DNA of 14,288 nucleotides. It comes from an uncultured Oscillospiraceae bacterium. GTDB lineage: Bacteria; Bacillota_A; Clostridia; Oscillospirales; Acutalibacteraceae. A model generated the notes under the pieces. It did not search any database. It was given only the letters and a program-made list of their open reading frames with translations, and was not told the DNA's origin. Shown piece by piece: positions 1 to 7,109 of this stretch. The DNA lies in contig CAJUTL010000030.1 of assembly GCA_910589395.1 (NCBI GenBank), positions 1 through 14,288 on the forward strand, written 5' to 3'. Made by a program: the position numbers and the translations under genes. Every line of letters starts with the position of its first letter. Within the stretch, counting starts at the first letter, position 1.

Positions 1-73
1 GAAATCTTCACGCCTTCGTGATATACTTTTTATACAGGAACAAATTAGAATTTGATAAGGAGCGAAAAGAAAA

Positions 74-511
74 ATGTGTGAAGAATGTTACTCTGATGAA
101 AATAGAATAACACCATTACTAAATCCCTTGGACTGCTTAGAAAACCACACTCAATATATTTGTGGAACTTGTGGACGTTGCATTTGTATTGAACATGACC
201 CAAACAGAGGATTACAAAGATGGAATTTTCCTTTTAAGTCATTGGAAATTGCAAAACTTTATTTACGAACAGCCGATTATGCAACGAAAAGTTCATGTGG
301 TATTTATGAGATAGAGAACAGTAAAGGCAGAGTATCTTATAAAATATTCGCCGGGAATGAGGATTTACATCTATTCTTGAAAAAGAATAAAGACAAGAAA
401 TACAAACAAATGACATCTGTGTTTAATGTTGGAGAGTATAAAGAATATTCACATACAGAAGTACGAAAATTGACTTCTGATGAAATAAAACAATATATGA
501 GTGAACGTTAA
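74..511 (+). CDS. Small Cys-rich hypothetical protein (putative zinc-binding)
   Basis: A 145-residue protein that I do not recognise by function. An AAGGAG-type ribosome binding site at about 57-63 sits 10 bases before the ATG. The N-terminal 40 residues are rich in cysteine: C2-x2-C5, C21, then C30-x2-C33-x2-C36-x-C38, with nearby H25 and H41. This pattern suggests one or two structural zinc sites. The rest is a mixed, Lys/Tyr-rich domain with no transmembrane segment or signal peptide, so it is probably cytoplasmic. Base composition and codon use are AT-rich (AAA, ATT and TTA codons), in sharp contrast to the GC-rich genes from mreB onward, so a different ancestry or recent transfer is plausible. 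The next open frame downstream is a truncated one at 599. That it is a real gene is fairly safe from the RBS and composition; the zinc binding is inference. Confidence 0.72.
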   Translation: MCEECYSDENRITPLLNPLDCLENHTQYICGTCGRCICIEHDPNRGLQRWNFPFKSLEIAKLYLRTADYATKSSCGIYEIENSKGRVSYKIFAGNEDLHLFLKKNKDKKYKQMTSVFNVGEYKEYSHTEVRKLTSDEIKQYMSER

Positions 512-598
512 ATTCCAGTTTGTATGACGAATTTTTTCAAACAGCCTCATTGCATAGGAATGCCAAACAGATTATCCTTAAAGTAGGAGGTGGCAGAA

Positions 599-664
599 AT
601 GGCAAACGAAGATAAAAAAGATTTTAATGCTATGTTGCACGATAATAAGGATATGCCAAAATGA
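599..664 (+). pseudogene. Truncated ORF, 21 codons, probable 5' remnant of a gene
   Basis: A very strong Shine-Dalgarno (AGGAGGTGG, 585-593) precedes an ATG at 599. The frame encodes only MANEDKKDFNAMLHDNKDMPK before TGA at 662-664. The quality of the start contrasts with the abrupt stop, and degenerate noncoding sequence begins right after it. This looks like the intact first 60 bases of a longer gene whose body was lost. From memory, the peptide resembles the N-terminus of a clostridial protein annotated as MGMT-family (alkyltransferase-like DNA-binding); that link is a recollection, not a comparison. It could instead be a genuine short peptide. It shares the AT-rich character of the preceding gene. 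Confidence 0.4.
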
Positions 665-886
665 CAATTTAGCATACTACCTTTTGCCCTTAATTACTAA
701 TTATTAACTGCTCATTCCCATTGCCCGGAGCGCAAATTGCAAGCGCAACAAATTGCGCTTTTGCCCTTCTCTAATAACTAACCACTTACAACTAACGACT
801 AAATACCTAAATATTGTACCGTGTCTGAAGACGTCCGGCACATATGCGGTATTTTGGTTTTTTCTGTGTTTATGTAAACTTTGTTG
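665..886. other. Gene-free degenerate intergenic stretch with a hairpin
   Basis: I see no supportable gene here. The stretch contains short imperfect TAATTACTAATTATTAAC-like runs. CTTTTGCCCTT occurs twice (681-691 and 759-769), each followed within a few bases by a TAAT/ACTAA run. A perfect 8-bp hairpin lies at 741-760 (AAGCGCAA, loop CAAA, TTGCGCTT). Near 818-850 there is a weaker imperfect hairpin (GTGTC/GGCAC core) followed by a T-rich run. The stretch looks like eroded repeat DNA at the junction between the AT-rich patch and the mre operon. Confidence 0.5.
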
Positions 887-915
887 TTGAGAAACCGGAG
901 AAAATGATGTATAAT
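887..915 (+). promoter_or_regulatory. Predicted sigma-A promoter of the mre operon
   Basis: TTGAGA (887-892), a 17-base spacer, and TATAAT (910-915) make a near-consensus vegetative promoter. A second TATAAT at 920-925 has no good -35. Transcription would start near 922, giving a leader of roughly 240 nt before mreB. Confidence 0.7.
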
Positions 916-921
916 GAATTA

Positions 922-1163
922 TAATTTCCCTGTTATCGGGTGAGCTTTTTTCTGTGTTTTGCGGAAAGAATCAGGCAGTTAGGAATTTTTACCGGAATTG
1001 GGAAACGATAAGAGAGAAGATACGATCCGTATGGGTGTGCAAAATCTGTGTACTGGGTGAAACCCGTTACCGTGGATCAGGCAGTCTGTGCGTGTGAAAT
1101 CCGTTTCTTCGCGGATCAAATATGGCAGGCCCGGGGTATGGGCCGGAAAGGCAGAGTTTTCAG
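922..1163 (+). other. Long 5' leader of mreB with small hairpins
   Basis: The segment between the predicted start point and the likely mreB start has no convincing gene. It can form small hairpins: ATACG/CGTAT (1020-1032), GGGT-GAA-ACCC (1055-1065), and ATCCG/CGGAT (1099-1116). GATCCG at 1024-1029 could instead pair with CGGATC at 1112-1117, so alternative folds exist. I recognise no known riboswitch class. Confidence 0.35.
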
Positions 1164-2213
1164 ATGGCAGGGCTTTCAGGACTTTTTTCCATGTTTTCTA
1201 TGTTTTCCAAGGATATCGGCATTGATTTGGGAACTGCCAATACGCTGGTATTTATGCGGGGCAAGGGCATTGTAATGCGGGAACCCTCCGTGGTGGCCGT
1301 GGACGTGCGTACCGATGAGGTTTTGGCGGTGGGTAAGCAGGCCAAGGAAATGCTGGGCAGGACCCCCGGCTCCATCGTGGCGGTGCGTCCCCTGAAGGAC
1401 GGCGTGATCGCCGACTTCGACGTAACGGCGGCAATGCTGAAATACTTTATCAAAAAGGCGCTGAAATCCGGTACCTTCAGCCGGCCCAGGATCGTGATCT
1501 GCATTCCCTCCGGAGTTACGGAAGTGGAGCGCCGGGCAGTGGAGGACGCCGCCCGTCAGGCCGGCTCCAACAATGTGGATCTGATCGAGGAGCCCATGGC
1601 GGCAGCTATCGGCGCGGGCCTGCCCGTGGGGGAGGCTACCGGCAGCATGGTGGTGGACATCGGCGGCGGCACCTCCGAAGTGGCCGTGATCTCCCTGGGA
1701 GATATCGTTACCGCCGTTTCCGTGCGCATGGCGGGCGATAAATTTGACGAGGCCATCGTCACCTATGTAAAAAAGAAATATAACCTGCTCATCGGCGAAC
1801 GTACCGCCGAGGAGATCAAGGTGAAGATCGGCTCGGCGTTTCCCACGGAGGATACCATCAATTCCTTTGTGGAGATCAAGGGCCGGAACCTGATCGACGG
1901 CCTGCCGAAGAATGTGACCATTCATGCCGACGAGGTGCGGGAGGCCCTGATGGACAGCGTGATGATCGTGGTGGACGCCATCAAGGATACTTTGGAAAAG
2001 ACCCCGCCGGAGCTGGCGGCGGATATTATTGACCGGGGCATTATGCTCACAGGCGGCGGCGCTTTGCTGCGGGGCCTGGACAAGCTGGTAAGCCAGGAAA
2101 CGGGGATCCCCGTTCATGTGGCGGAGCGGCCCCTGGACTGCGTGGTAGAGGGCACGGGCAAAAGCCTGGAGGTGGATCTGCCCAAGTCCTATTATCGCTC
2201 CAGAAAAAAGTGA
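1164..2213 (+). CDS. mreB: Rod shape-determining protein MreB (bacterial actin)
   Basis: MreB is an actin-like ATPase whose membrane-bound filaments orient the elongation machinery for lateral wall synthesis. The actin-fold signatures are all present: phosphate-1 loop (IGIDLGTANT), connect-1 (EEPMAAAIGAGLPV), phosphate-2 loop (VVDIGGGTSEVAVI) and adenosine motif (IMLTGGGALLRGLD). The start is uncertain. The frame is open from ATG 1122 (363 aa, no RBS); ATG 1164 gives 349 aa with a weak GGAAAGG 12 bases upstream; ATG 1191 and 1200 give 340 and 337 aa, close to the usual 335-345. I chose 1164 as a compromise. Starting there adds a hydrophobic N-terminus (MAGLSGLFSMFSMFSK) that could help membrane attachment. 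It is the first gene of mreB-mreC-mreD-mrdA. The family assignment is certain. Confidence 0.95.
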   Translation: MAGLSGLFSMFSMFSKDIGIDLGTANTLVFMRGKGIVMREPSVVAVDVRTDEVLAVGKQAKEMLGRTPGSIVAVRPLKDGVIADFDVTAAMLKYFIKKALKSGTFSRPRIVICIPSGVTEVERRAVEDAARQAGSNNVDLIEEPMAAAIGAGLPVGEATGSMVVDIGGGTSEVAVISLGDIVTAVSVRMAGDKFDEAIVTYVKKKYNLLIGERTAEEIKVKIGSAFPTEDTINSFVEIKGRNLIDGLPKNVTIHADEVREALMDSVMIVVDAIKDTLEKTPPELAADIIDRGIMLTGGGALLRGLDKLVSQETGIPVHVAERPLDCVVEGTGKSLEVDLPKSYYRSRKK

Positions 2214-2262
2214 GTGAAGCATCGGCAAAAAGGGAAAGAACAAGTTTTTGGGAAGTAGAGGA

Positions 2263-2318
2263 GGACTGCTGTGGAAGGCGGCAAGCGGCGCGGGCCGCGT
2301 TCCGCTCTGCGGCAGTCC
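2263..2318 (+). promoter_or_regulatory. Nested RNA hairpin between mreB and mreC
   Basis: Three nested perfect helices can form: GGACTGC (2263-2269) with GCAGTCC (2312-2318); GTGGAA (2271-2276) with TTCCGC (2300-2305, one G-T pair); and GCGGC (2285-2289) with GCCGC (2294-2298), loop GCGG. No T-run follows, so it is not a typical intrinsic terminator. It may act as an mRNA processing or stability element, or as a translational control between mreB and mreC. The outer stem begins inside a strong AGGAGG ribosome binding site. Confidence 0.5.
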
Positions 2319-2330
2319 GCCTTTGACTGA
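2271..2330 (+). CDS. Possible 19-residue mini-ORF (leader-peptide-like)
   Basis: AGGAGG at 2259-2264 with a 6-base spacer precedes GTG at 2271. The frame encodes MEGGKRRGPRSALRQSAFD and stops at TGA 2328-2330, 50 bases before mreC. The ribosome binding site is the best in the mreB-mreC gap, better than the one at mreC itself. The peptide is basic, with no known domain, and nearly all of it lies within the nested hairpin. It could be a translated leader peptide that opens the hairpin, a degenerate remnant, or chance. No function is assigned. Confidence 0.22.
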   Translation: MEGGKRRGPRSALRQSAFD

Positions 2331-2380
2331 ACGGGAAGAACCATATCTGCGGGAGATTTTCTGAGAAAGGGGGCTTGGGC

Positions 2381-3274
2381 TTGAAGGAGTTTTTCAAAAG
2401 CAGCTCGTTTAAGGTGCTGATGATCACCGTGTTCGTGCTGCTGGGGCTGATCATTTTTACTGCCACTGCGGGCGGCTCGTTTCTGGCAAGCCTGTTGGGC
2501 TTCGTTTCCTCTCCCATGCAGGGAGTGGCCACCACGGTAACGGAAAATGTTACGGAGTTTCTGGATCTGGACGGGCTTTCCAAGGACGAGCTGAAGGATA
2601 TGGTGACAAGGCTTCAGGATAAGAACGCCCAGCTTCAGCAGAAGCTGGCGGATTTTGAGACCATCAAGCAGGAAAACGAGCAGCTGAAGCTGCAGCTGGA
2701 GATCACCGGCCAGCGCCCGGAAAATAAATCTCTGGCCGCCTCTGTGATCGGCCGGGACCCCAACGATGTGTTTTCCGGATTTTCCATTGACAAAGGCACC
2801 TTGGAGGGCATCAGCGTGGGGGACCCTGTGATCACCAGCCGGGGGCTGGTGGGCATTGTGACACAGGCCTATGCCACCACCAGCAAGGTCTCCTGTCTGC
2901 TTTCCGAAGATGTGAAGGTGGCGGCTGTGTGCATTGAGCGCCAGGAAAGCGGCGTGATCACCAGCGATATCATGACTGCCAGCTCCGGTTTGCTGCGCTT
3001 TAACTATCTTTCCGGGGACACCCAGCTGCAGGAGGGGGACATCGTGACCACCTCCGGCGCGGGCAGGAATTACCCGGAAGGGATTTTAATCGGCGAAGTG
3101 AAAAGCGTGGAAAAGGCGGAGAATGATATTTCAAAATACGCGGTGGTACAGCCCTGCGAGGATCTTTCCGCCGTAAAGGACGTATTTGTCATTGTCAGCT
3201 TCCCCGGAAAAGGGGAGGAGATCCCGGAGGTGGATCTTTCCTCTCAGCCCCAGGGCGGGGAGGACGCGGAATGA
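2381..3274 (+). CDS. mreC: Rod shape-determining protein MreC
   Basis: MreC is a bitopic membrane protein that links cytoplasmic MreB and MreD to PBP2 outside the membrane and activates wall elongation. The frame opens with TTG codons. TTG 2381 (297 aa, MKEFFKSSSFKVL) is preferred because AAGGGGG lies 7 bases upstream; TTG 2375 would sit almost on top of that site. Residues about 10-35 form one transmembrane helix after a short basic cytoplasmic tail. Residues about 65-100 are a heptad-like coiled coil (LQDKNAQLQQKL, QENEQLKLQLEI). The remainder is the double beta-barrel MreC domain, including the family-typical YPEGILIGEV. A short Glu/Gly-rich tail ends the protein. Its last codons overlap the mreD start (ATGA), implying translational coupling. 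Confidence 0.93.
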   Translation: MKEFFKSSSFKVLMITVFVLLGLIIFTATAGGSFLASLLGFVSSPMQGVATTVTENVTEFLDLDGLSKDELKDMVTRLQDKNAQLQQKLADFETIKQENEQLKLQLEITGQRPENKSLAASVIGRDPNDVFSGFSIDKGTLEGISVGDPVITSRGLVGIVTQAYATTSKVSCLLSEDVKVAAVCIERQESGVITSDIMTASSGLLRFNYLSGDTQLQEGDIVTTSGAGRNYPEGILIGEVKSVEKAENDISKYAVVQPCEDLSAVKDVFVIVSFPGKGEEIPEVDLSSQPQGGEDAE

Positions 3275-3783
3275 GAGACTTTAACCGTGTGATTCGGTAC
3301 CTGGCCTATGTGCTGGAGCTGCTGGTGCTGTTTATGCTGCAGGAAACTCCCGGGCTGCTGCCCGCCGTGTTCGGCGTTCGCCCGGTGCTGATTTTTCCGG
3401 CGGCGATCACCATTGCCATGTTTGAGGAGGAGCTGCCCGCCATGGCCTTCGGCGTGGTGGGGGGGCTGTTCTGTGATTTCGGGCTGTCCGGTATTATGGG
3501 CTTTCACGCCGTGGTCCTGGCGGTGCTGTGCTGCTTTGTCAGTATTTTGAGCAAGGTTTATTTACAGGTCAATCTTGTCACCGCTTTGATCACCGGCCTC
3601 TGGACCATCGGGCTGACCGTTTGCGCCCAGTGGTTTTTCCTGTATTATTTTTCCTATTCCATGCCGGAATACGCCTTTCTGCACCACTATCTGCCGAAAT
3701 ACTTTTACACGATGATCTTTGTTCCCCTGGTGTATTTGCTGAACCGGGGCCTGTCTCAGGCGGTGCGCACCCAGGAGAACTGA
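3271..3783 (+). CDS. mreD: Rod shape-determining protein MreD
   Basis: A 170-residue polytopic membrane protein with about five hydrophobic segments: YLAYVLELLVLFML near the N-terminus, ALITGLWTIGLTVCAQWFFLYYF in the second half, and FYTMIFVPLVYLL close to the end. Size and topology match MreD, which bridges MreC and the elongasome transpeptidase/RodA. The sequence is poorly conserved in this family, so the call rests mainly on topology plus position directly between mreC and PBP2. The ATG overlaps the mreC stop codon as ATGA. It ends 21 bases before the PBP2 gene. Confidence 0.88.
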   Translation: MRDFNRVIRYLAYVLELLVLFMLQETPGLLPAVFGVRPVLIFPAAITIAMFEEELPAMAFGVVGGLFCDFGLSGIMGFHAVVLAVLCCFVSILSKVYLQVNLVTALITGLWTIGLTVCAQWFFLYYFSYSMPEYAFLHHYLPKYFYTMIFVPLVYLLNRGLSQAVRTQEN

Positions 3784-3804
3784 CCTTTTGAGAGGGCTTT
3801 CTGT

Positions 3805-6237
3805 ATGATGAAACTGCCGAAAATCAGAAAAATAGGGAGATACGCGTTCTGTGTGCTGCTGCTTCTGGCGGTGTTTGCGGGGTATGAGCTCCGGCTGTTC
3901 CAGTGGCAGGTTTTGGAGGGAGAGCGCTTTGAGCAGGAGGCCCTGAACGACCGTACCGACACCATTGAATTAGATGCGGCCAGAGGCCAGATCCTGGACA
4001 GAAACGGCAAGGTGCTGGCGGGGAATCAGATCTCCTATGATATCGTATATAACGCCCTGCACATGGTCTACAGGGAGCGCAACGCCACCATCATCAAGGT
4101 GATCGACCTTCTGGAAAGCCGGGGAGAAAAGTGGCGGGACAGGCTTCCCATTGTGCTCACGGAGGAAAACGAGTATCAGTTTGCCGAAGGAAAAGAAGAG
4201 GAGATCGAGACTCTGAAGGGCCAGGATATGCTGAATATGGCGGAATACGCCACGGCGGAGGAGTGCATCGCGGAGCTGGCCCGCCGGTACGGCTGCGAGG
4301 GCTTTTCCAAAAAGGATACCAGAGACGTGGCCTCTGTGCGGTATTCCATGGAACGGGACGGCTATTCCCGAACCAACGCCTATGTGATCGCGGAAAACGT
4401 ATCGGCGGAAACAGTGGGGGTCATCAGCCAAAAAGGAAACGACCTGAAGGGGATCGAGCCCAAGGTATCGGTGGCGCGTTACTATGGAGAGGACGGCGCT
4501 CTCGCCCCCCATGTGGTGGGCAACGTGGGCGCCATTTCGGAAGAGGAATACGATGCCGCCGTGGAAAATGGGACGGCCTATGACTATAAAAACAATATTT
4601 CCGGCTATAAATGGACGGACCGCTTGGGAAAGGGCGGTATCGAAGCAGCCTTTGAATCGGAGCTTCGGGGCCACCGTGGGGAGGAAACCATTTTCGTGGA
4701 CGATACGGGGGAAGTGAAAAACACCGCCGTTACCGTGCAGCCGGAGGAAGGAAATACCGTTTATACCACGCTGGATTCCGACCTGCAGCGGGTGGCGAAC
4801 CTGTCTCTGAAGAAAAATATCGAGAATAATACCAAGGCGAAAAACTGTACGGCCGGGGCAGTGGCTGTGCTGGACGTAAAGGATTTCGGGGTGCTGGTGA
4901 ATTCCTCCTACCCCACCTTTGATATGAACCTTTATACCACGGACGACGCCTATATCAATGAAAAAACCAACGATAAAAAACAGCCTATGCTGAACCGCGC
5001 TCTGGGCGGCGTGTACACACCGGGCTCGGTTTTTAAGCCCATGGTGGCGCTGGCGGCTCTGCAGGAAGGGGTCATCGGCGCGGACACCACCTATGACTGC
5101 AACGGCGTGTTCGAGTATTATGATATGAAAACGAAATGCCTGAATGAAACGTTGGGGCCTAAAAATGTGTACAGCGCCATTGCGGAATCCTGCAACGTGT
5201 TTTTTTGCAACGTGGGCCTGAATTTGAAAATTCGGAAAATGGACGCCTATGCGGAGTATTTTGGGCTGGGCGAAAAAACCGGCGTAGAGCTGGGCGAGCG
5301 CACAGGCATTATGGCGAACCCCCAGGAATATAAGGAAAATCACGCCGGTGAGGAGTGGGTGGACGGCGTTACCGCCCAAGCGGCCATCGGCCAGGCGGAC
5401 AATATGTTTACCCCCATGCAGCTTGCCGCTTACTGCGCTACCGTTGCCAACGGGGGAAAGCGGCTGGAGACCCATTTTCTCCACAAGGTAACAGACTATA
5501 CCGGTGAGGAGACTGTCAGAGAATATCAAACAAAGGAGCTGTCTGACGCGGATCTCTCTTCCGATGTGCTGGGCGTGGTACGCGAGGCTATGTGCATGGT
5601 GGCAACCTCCGGTACGGCTTCCGATGTGTTTGGAGACTACCCGGTGTCCATCGCCTGCAAAACGGGAACCGCAGAAACCTCGGAGGACGACAGCACGGAA
5701 CCGAACATCAGCTTTATCTGCTATGCCCCGGCGGACGACCCGCAGATCGCCATCGCAGTGATGATGGAATACGGCAATAAGGGGCCTTACGCCCAAAATG
5801 TGGCGAAGGACATTTTAGACCAGTATTTCGGCTTCTATACCTGGGACGAGGAAGGCAACCGCTATGACAGTGAGGGCAACCTGGTAGACGATGAGGGCAA
5901 GGTGCTGAAAACCAAGGAACAGCTGGCGGAGGAAAAGGCAAGGCAGGAAGAGAAGGAAAAGGATAAGTTTTTGTCTTCCGCTTTGGAAAATGGGGACTCC
6001 CCCATGGGAGAGAGCTCTGTCGGAGCAGGGGACGGAGAAACTTCTTCTCAAAAACCGGAGGATCCTGAGAATTCCGGTAGGGGGGATATTCCCACAACGC
6101 CCTTTACCGGGGAAACTTCCTCCTCGCCAGTAAGCTCAGCGCCGGAAAACGGAGTCTCTTCCGCGCCTGGCGGAAGCTCTGCCTCCGGAGGAGAGGACAA
6201 AAAGAAGCCGGTATCGCCTTATTACAGCGGCGGATAA
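3805..6237 (+). CDS. mrdA: Elongation-specific class B penicillin-binding protein 2 (transpeptidase)
   Basis: A D,D-transpeptidase that cross-links peptidoglycan during rod elongation, with RodA and MreCD as partners. A short basic cytoplasmic tail and one transmembrane helix (about residues 13-28) are followed by the PBP dimerisation domain (about 55-300) and the transpeptidase domain (about 345-675). The catalytic triad motifs are intact: S408-V-F-K411, S462-C-N464 and K619-T-G621. GAGAGGG about 8 bases upstream supports ATG 3805; 3808 is an alternative. At 810 residues it is longer than a typical PBP2 (roughly 600-700). The excess is a C-terminal tail after about residue 675. It begins with three 7-residue EG[N/K] repeats (683-703), continues through a charged Lys/Glu helix, then a Ser/Pro/Gly-rich stretch (721-796), and ends in a basic KKK. 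No rodA is adjacent. Confidence 0.93.
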   Translation: MMKLPKIRKIGRYAFCVLLLLAVFAGYELRLFQWQVLEGERFEQEALNDRTDTIELDAARGQILDRNGKVLAGNQISYDIVYNALHMVYRERNATIIKVIDLLESRGEKWRDRLPIVLTEENEYQFAEGKEEEIETLKGQDMLNMAEYATAEECIAELARRYGCEGFSKKDTRDVASVRYSMERDGYSRTNAYVIAENVSAETVGVISQKGNDLKGIEPKVSVARYYGEDGALAPHVVGNVGAISEEEYDAAVENGTAYDYKNNISGYKWTDRLGKGGIEAAFESELRGHRGEETIFVDDTGEVKNTAVTVQPEEGNTVYTTLDSDLQRVANLSLKKNIENNTKAKNCTAGAVAVLDVKDFGVLVNSSYPTFDMNLYTTDDAYINEKTNDKKQPMLNRALGGVYTPGSVFKPMVALAALQEGVIGADTTYDCNGVFEYYDMKTKCLNETLGPKNVYSAIAESCNVFFCNVGLNLKIRKMDAYAEYFGLGEKTGVELGERTGIMANPQEYKENHAGEEWVDGVTAQAAIGQADNMFTPMQLAAYCATVANGGKRLETHFLHKVTDYTGEETVREYQTKELSDADLSSDVLGVVREAMCMVATSGTASDVFGDYPVSIACKTGTAETSEDDSTEPNISFICYAPADDPQIAIAVMMEYGNKGPYAQNVAKDILDQYFGFYTWDEEGNRYDSEGNLVDDEGKVLKTKEQLAEEKARQEEKEKDKFLSSALENGDSPMGESSVGAGDGETSSQKPEDPENSGRGDIPTTPFTGETSSSPVSSAPENGVSSAPGGSSASGGEDKKKPVSPYYSGG

Positions 6238-6317
6238 CGGCCCATCGCGTAAGTGCCGAAAAAACGAAGAAAATTTTATTTATTATGCCTAAAATTCATT
6301 GAAATTAATATTTGTTT

Positions 6318-6346
6318 TTGACAAAGCCGTTCCGGTGTGCTAAGAT
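6318..6346 (+). promoter_or_regulatory. Predicted sigma-A promoter of minD-mgsA
   Basis: TTGACA (6318-6323), a 17-base spacer, and TAAGAT (6341-6346) preceded by TGC, an extended -10. The predicted start, near 6353, lies only about 15 bases before the minD ATG, so the leader is hardly more than the GAGGT ribosome binding site. No terminator is evident between mrdA and this promoter, so readthrough from the mre operon is also possible. Confidence 0.72.
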
Positions 6347-6368
6347 GAAAAGAACGAGGTAAGCAGCT

Positions 6369-7109
6369 ATGGGAATTTCAACTGTGATAACGTCCGGAAA
6401 AGGCGGCGTGGGAAAATCCACGGTGTCTGTGGGGCTGGGCAGAGCGTTGGCCCAAAGAGGCCGGCGTGTGTTGTTGATCGACTGCGACGCAGGCCTGCGC
6501 AGCCTGGATCGTATGACGGGAACAGAGGAAAACCTGGTGTTTGATATCTCAGATGTGGTATACGGCAGGTGCGCTCCGGCGGAGGCGATTTATCCCTGCG
6601 CCGATGCGGAAGGGTTGTTTTTACTGCCCGCGCCCTCCTCCGGGGAAAACATGATCCGCCCCGGGGTCATGCGAAAGCTGGTACCGCTCTTAAAACGGTA
6701 TTACGACTATGTGCTGCTGGATTCCCCCGCGGGAGTGGGGGGCGGCTTTCGTTCGGCGGCCTGCGCGGCGGATCGGGCACTGATCGTTTGCAGTCCCGAT
6801 CCGGTATGCGTGCGGAGCGCCAACGCGGTCAGCGGACTGCTTAGTAAGCTGGCGGTATCGGACAGGAGGCTTGTCATCAACCGCTTTAACGGTGAATTTT
6901 TCGATGAGACCGGCGTATACGGCGATCTGGACGCGGTGATCGACGCCGCCGGAATTCGGCTTTTTGGCGTGGTACCGGAGGATTTTTCCCTGGCGGCGGC
7001 CTTCCTGAAGGGAAAAAAGGCAAAGGACGCGTCAAAGGGAATGATGGCTTTACACAGAATGGCGGGACGGCTGGAAGGAGAAGGAATTCCTGTTCCCGCC
7101 TTGAAATGA
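6369..7109 (+). CDS. minD: MinD-family septum-site-determining ATPase
   Basis: A 246-residue ParA/MinD-type ATPase. It carries the deviant Walker A motif (S9-GKGGVGKST, signature K11 and K16), a switch I region (D38-C-D40-AGLRSLD) and Walker B with DSPAG (118-122), all close to MinD consensus. MinD normally binds the membrane as an ATP dimer and recruits MinC to block FtsZ rings away from midcell. GAGGT with an 8-base spacer supports ATG 6369. The C-terminus (MALHRMAGRLEGEGIPVPALK region) lacks the usual strongly basic-amphipathic MinD membrane-targeting ending, although a weak amphipathic helix is possible. No minC or minE lies on either side, unlike the common clostridial mreBCD-pbp2-minCDE order. 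It could be a MinD paralogue with another partner. Confidence 0.82.
   Translation: MGISTVITSGKGGVGKSTVSVGLGRALAQRGRRVLLIDCDAGLRSLDRMTGTEENLVFDISDVVYGRCAPAEAIYPCADAEGLFLLPAPSSGENMIRPGVMRKLVPLLKRYYDYVLLDSPAGVGGGFRSAACAADRALIVCSPDPVCVRSANAVSGLLSKLAVSDRRLVINRFNGEFFDETGVYGDLDAVIDAAGIRLFGVVPEDFSLAAAFLKGKKAKDASKGMMALHRMAGRLEGEGIPVPALK

Noticed and set aside
1048..1275. Small + strand frame overlapping the start of mreB
   Set aside because: It overlaps conserved MreB coding sequence in another frame, has no RBS, and shows no recognisable domain.
3970..5796. Long open frame on the minus strand opposite PBP2, with similar long minus frames opposite mreB, aspS and nrdD
   Set aside because: Each lies exactly over a well-supported + strand gene in GC-rich DNA, has no recognisable domain, and is His/Gly/Arg-rich as expected of antisense shadows.
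6238..6317. Terminator after mrdA
   Set aside because: CGGC/GCCG (about 6239-6259) is a short stem with a wide loop and is followed by A rather than T residues, so termination there is not supported.
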